A stretch of 64,000 bases of DNA from Paenibacillus bouchesdurhonensis (lineage in GTDB: Bacteria; Bacillota; Bacilli; Paenibacillales; Paenibacillaceae), in assembly GCF_900155685.1 (NCBI RefSeq), contig NZ_LT732547.1, forward strand, positions 867,043-931,042, in the 5' to 3' direction. The translations under genes and the position numbers were made by a program. This document shows positions 32,192-39,977 of the stretch, in pieces. Under the pieces are notes generated by a model that saw nothing but the letters and a program-made list of their open reading frames with translations, did not search any database and was not told the origin of the DNA. Numbering within the stretch: position 1 is the first letter of the stretch; each line of letters begins with the position of its first letter.

Positions 32192-32779
32192 ATGGAAAAC
32201 TTAGAAGCTGAGAAACGTACTGCCGAAGAGGCAGAGCAGCAGCATATTCAGAATAAGTGGGTTCGTGAGCTGTGGGATTTCTGCAAGACGGCCGGAATTG
32301 CATTTATTATTATGCTGCTTCTGAATATGTTCGTATTTAACTTGTCAATGGTCAAGGGTGAATCGATGCAGCCAACGCTAGAAGAGCGGGAGCGGCTTTT
32401 TGTAGATAAAATCGTTTATTATTTTGCGTCGCCTCGCAGCGGGGAAATCGTAGTGCTTAAAGATCCCAGCACAGGCCCCGATAAGAAGCATTATCTCGTG
32501 AAACGGGTCGTCGCTACGCCGGGAGATACGATAGAGGTGCGGGATCATGTATTGTATGTGAATGGGCAAGCTCTGAACGAGCCTTATACTGATGTGCAAA
32601 TCGAGGATCGGGATTTTGCAGAGATTCGCCTCGGGGATAACGAATATTTCGTCATGGGCGACAACCGCCATTATGGCCGCAGTAAGGATAGCCGCAGCTT
32701 CGGTAGTGTGCAGAAGAAGGATATTGTGGGGCGTGCAGAGTTTGTGTTCTGGCCTATAACAAAAATCAGAGGCTTATAA
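32192..32779 (+). CDS. lepB: Type I signal peptidase
   Basis: A 195-residue Gram-positive signal peptidase (SipS/SipT type). A charged cytoplasmic N-terminus is followed by one transmembrane helix (about residues 33-52) and the outer catalytic domain with Ser58 in GESMQPT, Lys104 in YLVKRVV and the box YFVMGDNRHYGRSKDSRSFG. It cleaves signal peptides from secreted proteins. The start is the ATG at 32192 with GTGAGGT upstream; the frame from 32132 is not needed. The first gene of a compact plus-strand run with rnhA and queG. Confidence 0.93.
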   Translation: MENLEAEKRTAEEAEQQHIQNKWVRELWDFCKTAGIAFIIMLLLNMFVFNLSMVKGESMQPTLEERERLFVDKIVYYFASPRSGEIVVLKDPSTGPDKKHYLVKRVVATPGDTIEVRDHVLYVNGQALNEPYTDVQIEDRDFAEIRLGDNEYFVMGDNRHYGRSKDSRSFGSVQKKDIVGRAEFVFWPITKIRGL

Positions 32780-32803
32780 AATAAGAGGCTTGGAGGATAT
32801 CTC

Positions 32804-33244
32804 TTGAAGGAGATTATGATCTACACCGATGGAGCCTGTTCTGGGAATCCGGGGCCCGGGGGATGGGGAGCCGTGCTATTGTATAATGGCCACCGTAAGG
32901 AATTGTCGGGCGGCGAACCGATGACGACGAATAACCGCATGGAAATCCAGGCGGTCATTTCGGCTTTGGAGCAATTGAAGGAGCCGTGTCACGTGAAAGT
33001 ATATAGCGACTCTGCTTATGTTGTGAACTGTTTCAAGCAGGGCTGGATTCGCAACTGGTTGAAACATGGCTGGAAGAACAGTAAAAATCAACCGGTCGAG
33101 AATCAGGATCTATGGCAGGAATTATGGCACCTGATGCAGATTCATCAGGTTGAATATATAAAGGTTAAGGGACACAGCGATAATGAGTTAAATAATCACT
33201 GCGATTTTTTGGCGAGGGAAGCAATCAAACGAATTTCACGGTAA
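32804..33244 (+). CDS. rnhA: Ribonuclease HI
   Basis: A 146-residue type 1 RNase H, which cuts RNA in RNA-DNA hybrids. The four metal-binding acids D9, E47, D69 and D134 and the assisting His124 (VKGHSDNE) are present, and the basic protrusion (WIRNWLKHGWKNSKNQPVEN) typical of the E. coli-like enzyme is retained. It starts with a TTG behind TTGGAGGA, 24 bp after lepB. Type 1 enzymes in Bacilli are often inactive paralogues; this one keeps every active-site residue. Confidence 0.94.
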   Translation: MKEIMIYTDGACSGNPGPGGWGAVLLYNGHRKELSGGEPMTTNNRMEIQAVISALEQLKEPCHVKVYSDSAYVVNCFKQGWIRNWLKHGWKNSKNQPVENQDLWQELWHLMQIHQVEYIKVKGHSDNELNNHCDFLAREAIKRISR

Positions 33245-33296
33245 TGCCGGGCAAGCCACTGAATAGCAGGTCTATTACCTCTAGGGGGGATCGGAG

Positions 33297-34502
33297 ATGA
33301 CGAAAATGCGGCCTATGGCTGAAGGCGGTCAGAACAGTATGAAGCATTGGGCCCAGCTGAAGCAGGAAATCAAGGAAGCCGCTTATTCCATGGGAATCGA
33401 TGATATTGGATTCGCTTCGGCTGACCCGTTCCTGTCGTTAAAAAATGTGCTTCTGGATCGTCGGGCTAAAGGATATGAATCCGGATTCGAAGAGCCGGAT
33501 ATTAATAAACGGGTATACCCTGAGCTGTCGCTGGAAAGACCGGCATCTTTAATTTCTATAGCAGTCGCCTACCCATCAAAGCTGGAAAATCCGCCAAAAT
33601 CGGAGCCAGGCATGCGCCGCGGAATATTGGCAAGATCGGCCTGGGGGCAAGATTACCACACCATTCTGCGCGAAGCGATGGCAAGATTGGAGGAGTTTAT
33701 CATGCAGCGGGTAGAAGGCGCCCGGATCGAAAGCATGGTGGACACGGGAGCTTTGGTCGATCGTGCCGTGGCAGAGCGGGCGGGGATTGGATTTAAGGCA
33801 AAAAATTGTATGGTCATTTCACCGAAATGGGGATCGTGGATTTACCTTGGAGAGTTAATCACGAATATTCCCTTCGAGCCGGATGCTCCTGTCACCGAGG
33901 ATTGCGGAGAATGCACCAAATGTATCGATTCCTGCCCGACGGGGGCTCTTGTCGGCCCTGGCGAACTGAATGCCAAGCGCTGCATTTCTTTTCTGACTCA
34001 AACGAAGGGCTTTATTGAGGATGAGTTCATGAGGAAAATAGGCAATCGCCTGTATGGCTGTGATACTTGCCAAATTGTGTGTCCCAAGAACAAGGGCAAG
34101 TCATGGAATCATCGGCCGGAGCTGCAGCCGGATCCGGAGACAGTCAAACCGCTGCTTTTGCCCATCCTTGAGCTGAGCAATCGGGAGTTCAAGGAGCGGT
34201 TTGGTTCCAGTGCTGCAGCCTGGAGGGGCAAAAAGCCGATTCAGCGAAATGCAGTAATTGCGCTTGGGAACTTCAAAGATCGGGCCTCTATGCCGAAATT
34301 AATAGATATCATGCGAAATGATCCAAGGCCGGTCTTAAGGGGGACAGCCGCTTGGGCTTTGAGCCGGATCGGCGGCGAGGAAGCGTATCAAGCGATCATT
34401 CGGGCCATCTCTGCCGAGAAGGACGAAGAGGTGCTTGAACGCTTGCATGCTGCGCAAGGTAAGCTGCGGGAGGAAGAAGCAAAGCTGGAGGCTGAGGATT
34501 AA
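33297..34502 (+). CDS. queG: Epoxyqueuosine reductase
   Basis: A 401-residue cobalamin and iron-sulfur enzyme that performs the last step of queuosine synthesis in tRNA. It has the N-terminal cobalamin-binding domain, two 4Fe-4S motifs (CGECTKCIDSCPTGAL and CDTCQIVCPKN), the catalytic Asp in VDTGALVDRAVAE, and C-terminal HEAT-like repeats (about 315-395). GGGGGGATCGGAG precedes the ATG. The next gene, ogt, begins one base after its stop region, so they are coupled. Confidence 0.94.
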   Translation: MTKMRPMAEGGQNSMKHWAQLKQEIKEAAYSMGIDDIGFASADPFLSLKNVLLDRRAKGYESGFEEPDINKRVYPELSLERPASLISIAVAYPSKLENPPKSEPGMRRGILARSAWGQDYHTILREAMARLEEFIMQRVEGARIESMVDTGALVDRAVAERAGIGFKAKNCMVISPKWGSWIYLGELITNIPFEPDAPVTEDCGECTKCIDSCPTGALVGPGELNAKRCISFLTQTKGFIEDEFMRKIGNRLYGCDTCQIVCPKNKGKSWNHRPELQPDPETVKPLLLPILELSNREFKERFGSSAAAWRGKKPIQRNAVIALGNFKDRASMPKLIDIMRNDPRPVLRGTAAWALSRIGGEEAYQAIIRAISAEKDEEVLERLHAAQGKLREEEAKLEAED

Positions 34503-34503
34503 T

Positions 34504-35049
34504 ATGGAATCGAACGTACAACCGCTTGTATTGCATTATACGGAAATGGACTCGCCCATTGGCATACTGACCCTTTGCGCGAGCGATAAGGGGCTGTGTC
34601 ATATTGAATTCGGCTCATTTGCGGATAAAGCAGACTATCTAAGAAAATGGGCGGATCGTTACTATCCGGGAGCAGGCTATATAAGCGCTGATAAGCCGCT
34701 GGTATTAGCGGTCGCTCAGCTTGGCGATTACTTCGCCGGGACACGTCGAAGCTTCGATCTTGCCTTGGATTTTCGAGGGACGGAGTTTCAGCGTAAAGTA
34801 TGGGGAGCCTTGCTTGATATTCCCTACGGTGCAGTTGTCTCCTATAAGTCAATCGCCGAGAGCATCGGGCAGCCTAAAGCGGTTCGCGCTGTCGGCGGAG
34901 CCAACAATAAAAATCCGCTGCCGATTATTGTCCCCTGTCATCGCGTGATAGGCTCCGGAGGAGCGCTTGTCGGATATGGCGGAGGATTGTCCATCAAAGA
35001 GAGCCTGCTCTCTTTGGAGCGACGCAATTATGATAGTACATTGACATAA
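34504..35049 (+). CDS. ogt: Methylated-DNA-protein-cysteine methyltransferase
   Basis: A 181-residue suicide repair protein that takes alkyl groups from O6-alkylguanine. The active-site PCHRVIG with Cys145, the DNA-binding helix-turn-helix (SYKSIAESIGQPKAVRAVGGANNKNPLPIIV) and the GGGLSIKESLLSLE tail are intact; the shorter N-terminal domain is of the Ogt kind without an Ada-type Zn domain. The ATG at 34504 directly follows the queG stop with GAGG eight bases before it. Confidence 0.93.
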   Translation: MESNVQPLVLHYTEMDSPIGILTLCASDKGLCHIEFGSFADKADYLRKWADRYYPGAGYISADKPLVLAVAQLGDYFAGTRRSFDLALDFRGTEFQRKVWGALLDIPYGAVVSYKSIAESIGQPKAVRAVGGANNKNPLPIIVPCHRVIGSGGALVGYGGGLSIKESLLSLERRNYDSTLT

Positions 35050-35080
35050 GGCGATATGGATCGCCAAGGGGGATTAATTC

Positions 35081-36118
35081 ATGAGATTCATGAGTATTGA
35101 GGATATCGAACCGGGGCAGTACCTTGGCAAAACGGTGTATTCTTCTAATGGAACGGTGCTACTGTCGGCTGGAATCCAGCTTACGGTCTACATGATTAAT
35201 ACGTTGAAGCGTATTGGCGTCACTATGCTCTACATCAAGGATCCCAATTTCGAGGATATCGAGCTGGAAGAGGTGCTTAGTGATTCCACGAAAGAAATCA
35301 TTTTCAAAGACATGAGCCATACGCTGGAGGCGGTAAGATCCGGCAAGGATTGGAGTACGAAAAAGGTCAGTGTCAGCGTAGAGGCGTTGCTGGAGGACAT
35401 ACTGAATCACCGGGGCGTATTGCTTCAGCTAACGGACATTCGAACGACCGATAATGATGACTATCTTCATGCGGTAAATGTATGCTTATTATCCTCGATG
35501 ATCGGCCTCAATATGGGGCTGAATTATTCCCAGCTCAAGGATTTGGCAATCGGCGCTTTGCTCCATGACATTGGCAAGGCGAATCCACTGCCGGAAGGGG
35601 CATCGGAAAATGAATTGGACTATCATCACACATGGAGAGGATTCGAGGTACTGAAGAATAAGCGCGAGTTTAACCTGCTGATCGCTCATACCGCTCTTCA
35701 ACATCATGAAAGCTTAAATGGCAGCGGGCTGCCTCGCGGACTAGACAGTGAAAGCATTCATCTGTTTCCCAAAATTGTAGCTGTGGCAAATAAGTACGAT
35801 AATCTGATTGGCGGCGGTGGGGGCAATGCCGAACGCCCGCTGCTTCCACATGAGGCATGCGAGCAATTGATGGCATCATCCGAACATGAGCTAGATCATG
35901 AAGTGTTGGTCGAGTTTACTAGAATCATCTCGGTATATCCGAACGGGACTTCAGTCCGCCTCTCGACGAAGGAGACAGGCGTCGTTGTGCGGCAGCACAG
36001 AGGCTTGCCGGGGCGCCCGGTCATTCGCGTCATTCGAGGCTCAGGAGATGAGCTGGATGTGAAGGAAATAGATCTCGCTGTGGAGACGACGACATTCATC
36101 GAAGCGGTATTGGCTTAA
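35081..36118 (+). CDS. HD-GYP-type phosphohydrolase (c-di-GMP phosphodiesterase candidate)
   Basis: A 345-residue protein with an N-terminal DUF3391-like part (about 1-60) and an HD-GYP domain (about 110-265). Metal-binding residues are present: H130, H162-D163 with K166 (LLHDIGK), H183, H208-H209-E210 and the Asp in VANKYDNLI. The signature loop reads SLNGSGLP, with Leu in place of the Tyr that gives the family its name. Such enzymes cut cyclic di-GMP or related signals; no GGDEF domain is adjacent. A glycine run (GGGGG) follows the D in the loop near 249. Confidence 0.88.
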   Translation: MRFMSIEDIEPGQYLGKTVYSSNGTVLLSAGIQLTVYMINTLKRIGVTMLYIKDPNFEDIELEEVLSDSTKEIIFKDMSHTLEAVRSGKDWSTKKVSVSVEALLEDILNHRGVLLQLTDIRTTDNDDYLHAVNVCLLSSMIGLNMGLNYSQLKDLAIGALLHDIGKANPLPEGASENELDYHHTWRGFEVLKNKREFNLLIAHTALQHHESLNGSGLPRGLDSESIHLFPKIVAVANKYDNLIGGGGGNAERPLLPHEACEQLMASSEHELDHEVLVEFTRIISVYPNGTSVRLSTKETGVVVRQHRGLPGRPVIRVIRGSGDELDVKEIDLAVETTTFIEAVLA

Positions 36119-36232
36119 ATTTAAGAATTTAATTTGCTAGGTATGTGAGGGAAATGATATTATAGCTTGAGGTACTCAAGCATACCACAACAAGAATGAA
36201 ACAATTGATCACAATACAGGGGTGGCTAAACC

Positions 36233-36466
36233 ATGAATTATGTAGTTCCTATTATTACACTGATCGTCGGCTTGATTGGCGGCTTCTTCATTGGCGTATT
36301 CTACTTGCGCCAGCAATTGACGAAGATGCAGAATGATCCACAAATGCTGCAGAAGATGGCTAAGCAAATGGGCTATAATTTGAATGGGCAGCAAATGCAG
36401 CGCGCCCAACAAATGATGAAGAAGCAAGGAGTGTCTCAGCCGCAAGGCCGTCGTAAGAAAAAATAA
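36233..36466 (+). CDS. yneF: UPF0154 protein YneF
   Basis: A 77-residue protein: one N-terminal transmembrane helix (residues about 3-25, VVPIITLIVGLIGGFFIGVFYLR shape), then a cytoplasmic tail with MQNDPQMLQKMAKQMG and a basic end (GRRKKK). This is the conserved UPF0154 family, of unknown function but broadly present in Bacilli. GGGGTGG stands ahead of the ATG. It lies between the HD-GYP gene and folE. Confidence 0.9.
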   Translation: MNYVVPIITLIVGLIGGFFIGVFYLRQQLTKMQNDPQMLQKMAKQMGYNLNGQQMQRAQQMMKKQGVSQPQGRRKKK

Positions 36467-36537
36467 TAGGTTTCATATTTTAGCAAAACAACACACTCTG
36501 CTCCCTATCTAGGGAGAACAGGAAGGAGGAGGCGCGA

Positions 36538-37131
36538 GTGGCAGGCGTCAAAGATTATGTAAATACCCAGGTTGGAGCCAACCGGGAGAAGATAGAACAC
36601 CACGTTCGTGAAATCTTGAAGCTGATTGGCGAGGATGTTGAGCGGGAAGGTCTTATCGATACACCGGCTCGGGTAGCTCGGATGTATGAAGAAATATATG
36701 GCGGTTACGAGGTGGATCCTCGCGATGTGCTTGGAGTTACGTTCGAAGAGAACCATGAAGAGCTTGTTATTGTGAAGGATATTGTGTATTACAGTCAATG
36801 CGAGCACCACACGGCCCCTTTTTTCGGCAAAGTGCATATCGGCTATATCCCCAGCGGCAGAATCGCTGGTCTGAGCAAGTTAGCTCGTTTGGTAGAAGCA
36901 ATCACTCGCAGATTGCAGGTGCAGGAACGCATTACGTCGCAGATTGCCGACATTATGGACGAGGTTCTTAAACCACAAGGCGTCATGGTCGTTGTGGAAG
37001 GAGAGCATCTCTGCATGTGTGCCCGCGGCATCAAGAAGCCGGGAAGCAAGACCGTAACCTCGGCCGTGCGGGGGACGTTCCGTACAGATGCTGCGTCCAG
37101 AGCAGAGTTTTTGTCGCTGATTAAGGAATAG
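36538..37131 (+). CDS. folE: GTP cyclohydrolase I
   Basis: A 197-residue enzyme that makes dihydroneopterin triphosphate, the first step of folate synthesis. Zn ligands Cys and His ([14 protein letters not shown] and HLCMCARG), the RVARMYEE and [23 protein letters not shown] motifs and the C-terminal TSAVRGTFR are all present. It starts at a GTG behind AAGGAGGAGG. It is a single gene with a terminator; the QueG gene nearby belongs to a pathway that uses a different GTP cyclohydrolase product. Confidence 0.95.
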   Translation: MAGVKDYVNTQVGANREKIEHHVREILKLIGEDVEREGLIDTPARVARMYEEIYGGYEVDPRDVLGVTFEENHEELVIVKDIVYYSQCEHHTAPFFGKVHIGYIPSGRIAGLSKLARLVEAITRRLQVQERITSQIADIMDEVLKPQGVMVVVEGEHLCMCARGIKKPGSKTVTSAVRGTFRTDAASRAEFLSLIKE

Positions 37132-37158
37132 TGACTCCTACGCTCAAAACCCGAAAAT

Positions 37159-37183
37159 ACACGCCTTTATGGCGTGTTTTTTT
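37159..37183 (+). terminator. Terminator after folE
   Basis: 7-bp stem ACACGCC/GGCGTGT with a five-base loop, followed by T. Confidence 0.88.
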
Positions 37184-37373
37184 ATTTAATCTTAAATTTT
37201 TTAATCAACCCATTAATGCTATTCCATTAATCCTCGAATCTGTTTGGCGCCTGTTCGCCTATTGAGGAAAATCCGCTGAATCGAGGCGAGAAAGGGAATT
37301 GTTGCTCCTGTTCATGAAGCACGATGATTTACATCTTCACTGCATCAATGCACTTGAGCTTTAAAACATAGCC

Positions 37374-37403
37374 TTGCAATGTTGATCCGGGGTGTAATAC
37401 AAT
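37374..37403 (+). promoter_or_regulatory. Promoter of the T-box transcript
   Basis: TTGCAA (37374-37379), 18-bp spacer, TACAAT (37398-37403), giving a start near 37410, a little ahead of the T-box stem I. Confidence 0.5.
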
Positions 37404-37419
37404 GCTTCTAATTAACAAA

Positions 37420-37697
37420 CACCATATGTTCAAACAAGCGATGATGGAAAGAGTAAGCGAAAGAACGTTCCTGACAGGAAAGGGCTGCCACCGACTGAGA
37501 GCACCCGGGCGAAGGTTCTCCGCTGAAGTTCATTCCGGAGCTGGTAGGCTGATAAGCTGCATGCTTCGTGCAGATGGTAGGTTTACCCGTAACCCTTGCG
37601 TTAAGAGGCTCAAGTGAGATGTGCTTGCTTATTTCGGCATATCTAATAAGGGTGGTACCACGACTCCTCGTCCCTTTCCGGGCTGGGGGTCTTTTTG
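37420..37697 (+). promoter_or_regulatory. T-box leader, likely tRNA-Phe responsive
   Basis: The conserved T-box core (AATAAGGGTGGTACCACG, 37645-37662) and the following terminator identify the class without doubt. The 5' part begins with a typical stem I (AAGCGATGATGGAAAGAGTA), and the region 37490-37545 has the apical features. By comparison with known leaders, the specifier is most likely TTC at 37529-37531 (Phe): it is followed by ATTCCGGAG as in other T-boxes. GTT one base earlier is the alternative, but Val would not fit the pathway. Uncharged tRNA-Phe would favour read-through into the DAHP synthase gene. Confidence 0.88.
37662..37697 (+). terminator. T-box regulated terminator
   Basis: Stem GACTCCTCGTCCC pairing with GGGCTGGGGGTC (including G-U pairs), followed by TTTTT. 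Its 5' arm overlaps the T-box sequence, as required for antitermination. Confidence 0.85.
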
Positions 37698-37737
37698 TTT
37701 TTATAAACCAGAAAAAAATGTGAGGGAGAGATTTCAG

Positions 37738-38808
37738 ATGAGTCAAGGGCGTTTGGAGCAATTAAGATCGGAGCTCGATTCCGTTAATCTTCAGCTGTTG
37801 GAGCTGTTGTCGGAGCGGGCGCGGATCGCCCAGGAGATCGGTCAGGAGAAGCAAAAGCAGGGAGTTCCTGATTTTGATCCGGTACGCGAGAAAAAAATGC
37901 TGGATGCTCTGGTGGAGCATAATCAAGGTCCTTTCGATAATGAAACAGTCCGTCATTTATTCAAACAGATTTTTCAGGCATCGTTGAAGCTGCAGCAGGT
38001 CGACCATAAGAAGCATTTGCTGGTCAGCCGGAAGAAGAAGCAGGAAGATACGCTGGTTCAACTGGGCAGCACGGTGATCGGAGGCGGCACACCGGTGATG
38101 ATTGCAGGGCCATGCTCGGTTGAAAGCTACGAACAAGTGCGCCAGGTTGCAGCTGCCCTGAAGGAAGCGGGCATGACGGTCATGCGCGGCGGTGCGTTTA
38201 AACCGAGAACATCGCCTTACGATTTTCAGGGCTTGGGTGTGGAGGGCCTGAAAATTCTGAAGGACGTGGCATCCGAATTCGGGCTGAAGACGATTAGTGA
38301 AATCGTGGATCCAGCGCATGTTGAGCTTGCGTGCGAATACATTGACGTTATTCAGATCGGCGCACGGAATATGCAGAACTTCGAGTTGTTAAAAGCGGCG
38401 GGCAACGTTCGGACGCCGGTATTGTTGAAGCGTGGTCTTGCGGCTACGATCGATGAGTTCGTGCACGCTGCCGAATACATCGTTTCCCGCGGCAATACAC
38501 AGGTGATGCTGATTGAACGCGGCATACGGACGTATGAGAAGGCTACGAGAAACACCTTGGACATCTCGGCGGTGCCGATTCTGAAACAAGAAACGCATCT
38601 TCCTGTGCTAGTGGATGTAACGCATTCTACAGGGCGCAAAGACATCCTGGCCCCTTGTGCCAGAGCGGCTCTAGCTGCGGGCGCAGACGGTGTCATGGTT
38701 GAGGTGCACCCCGATCCGTCAACAGCGCTCTCCGATGCGGCCCAGCAGCTTAATATTCCGGAATTCCATGATTTCCTGGCAAACGTGAAGAAGTCGGGAT
38801 TGCTATAG
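37738..38808 (+). CDS. aroA: Bifunctional chorismate mutase / DAHP synthase
   Basis: A 356-residue fusion: an N-terminal AroQ chorismate mutase (about 1-85, [27 protein letters not shown]) joined to a type I-beta DAHP synthase (about 100-356, [41 protein letters not shown]). It condenses PEP and erythrose 4-phosphate at the entry of aromatic synthesis; in B. subtilis the mutase domain serves as feedback sensor for prephenate or chorismate. The start is the ATG at 37738 behind GAGGGAGA, downstream of a T-box. The longer frame from 37621 is part of that leader. Confidence 0.95.
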   Translation: MSQGRLEQLRSELDSVNLQLLELLSERARIAQEIGQEKQKQGVPDFDPVREKKMLDALVEHNQGPFDNETVRHLFKQIFQASLKLQQVDHKKHLLVSRKKKQEDTLVQLGSTVIGGGTPVMIAGPCSVESYEQVRQVAAALKEAGMTVMRGGAFKPRTSPYDFQGLGVEGLKILKDVASEFGLKTISEIVDPAHVELACEYIDVIQIGARNMQNFELLKAAGNVRTPVLLKRGLAATIDEFVHAAEYIVSRGNTQVMLIERGIRTYEKATRNTLDISAVPILKQETHLPVLVDVTHSTGRKDILAPCARAALAAGADGVMVEVHPDPSTALSDAAQQLNIPEFHDFLANVKKSGLL

Positions 38809-38880
38809 AAAATGTAGTTTCAACATTCTTTAAAAAAAAGATTCGCATCGTACAGGATAGATGCTTAATGGCTATGGTTC

Positions 38881-38919
38881 AACCCTGCCTCTAAACGTAG
38901 AGGTGGGGTTTATTTTTTT
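38881..38919 (+). terminator. Terminator after aroA
   Basis: Stem AACCCTGCCTCT/AGAGGTGGGGTT with one mismatch/G-U set and a six-base loop, followed by a T-rich tail (TATTTTTTT). Confidence 0.85.
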
Positions 38920-39215
38920 AGATAGTTGAGGGAATTTCCTATATAAAGTGCAATCAGTAAGTACTCTTTTTACTTTTTTAAAAGAATTGCAATATTTACA
39001 TTTTTTCAAAAATGAAGCAAACTGTTAATTAAATGATAAAAAAGTTATTGTTGGATAGTTTAGCAGAAGTATCATTTGAATGATTGGTGATTTTAGGAAG
39101 GGACTTGGATACTTATTTATCAAAAGAATTTCTAGAGGGCAGTTAGCAAGAACTTGTTAATAAATGTATGAAACTCAGTCAAAGTGGTACAACAATAGTT
39201 CTGATGAGGTGAAAT
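38920..39215. other. AT-rich non-coding region upstream of ABC transporter
   Basis: About 300 bp with much lower GC than the genes before it. No promoter I would defend, no operator-like repeat and no ORF with convincing signals; a 13-codon frame at 39105-39146 was considered and rejected. It shares the base composition of the following two genes and may mark the edge of an acquired segment. Confidence 0.4.
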
Positions 39216-39977
39216 ATGGATAATAATTTATTGTTGTCGGTTAATAATTTATGTAAAACGTATACTGCTGCTGAAAGTCGTATATCAGCACTAAAAGATA
39301 TTACTTTCGATTTAAAAAAAAGTGAGTTGCTGATTGTAATGGGAACAAGCGGCTCTGGAAAAAGTACTCTTCTACAAATTATTGGTGCGCTCGATAGTCC
39401 TGATCAGGGGACAATTTCCTTAAACGGCGTTCTCCAAGACAAAATGTTTATGGAGCCGTATGCTACCCAGTACCGAAGTGAAAATATAGGTTTTATATTT
39501 CAGTCATTTCATTTACTGAAAGATCTATCGGTTGAAGAAAATATAGCTTTGCCATTAATTCTTAAGGGAGCCAGCGGTTCGGAAATAAAAAGAAAAGTGA
39601 ATGAAATGCTTGATTTAGTCGGATTAACTTCATGGAGAAAGCAACGGCCTATGCAACTTTCCGGTGGACAGCAACAACGAGTCGCTATCGGCAGATCACT
39701 TATCATGAGGCCGCCAATCATACTTGCGGATGAGCCAACGGGAAACTTAGACTTCAATACATCAAGAGAAATTTTAAATGTATTGATAGAGATGAATAAG
39801 CAGCTGAACCAAAGTATTATCCTTGTTACGCATGATGCAAATGTCGCCGCTTACGGGGATCGGATATTGTTTTTTCATGATGGCGAGATAGTAGATACAT
39901 ACGTCAAAAATACTGAAGAAGCAGACATGGACTGCATCATGGATAAGTTAAGAAGCATTATGGAGACAGCATCATGA
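39216..39977 (+). CDS. ABC transporter ATPase (LolD/SalX-type)
   Basis: A 253-residue ATPase: Walker A GTSGSGKS, Q-loop FIFQSFHLL, signature LSGGQQQR and Walker B IILADEPTGNLD. It is of the MacB/LolD/BceA superfamily, whose members serve antimicrobial-peptide export or defence, or lipoprotein handling. The extra C-terminal tail (about 225-253) is unlike the shorter members. GAGGTGAAAT precedes the ATG; the permease begins inside its stop (ATGA). Codon use is clearly AT-rich against the rest of the window, a sign of transfer. Confidence 0.9.
   Translation: MDNNLLLSVNNLCKTYTAAESRISALKDITFDLKKSELLIVMGTSGSGKSTLLQIIGALDSPDQGTISLNGVLQDKMFMEPYATQYRSENIGFIFQSFHLLKDLSVEENIALPLILKGASGSEIKRKVNEMLDLVGLTSWRKQRPMQLSGGQQQRVAIGRSLIMRPPIILADEPTGNLDFNTSREILNVLIEMNKQLNQSIILVTHDANVAAYGDRILFFHDGEIVDTYVKNTEEADMDCIMDKLRSIMETAS

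Noticed and set aside
39105..39146. 13-codon ORF (MDTYLSKEFLEGS) upstream of the AT-rich ABC genes, as a possible exported peptide or leader
   Set aside because: Ribosome binding site is only three bases from the TTG, there is no structure or terminator after it, and no processing motif.
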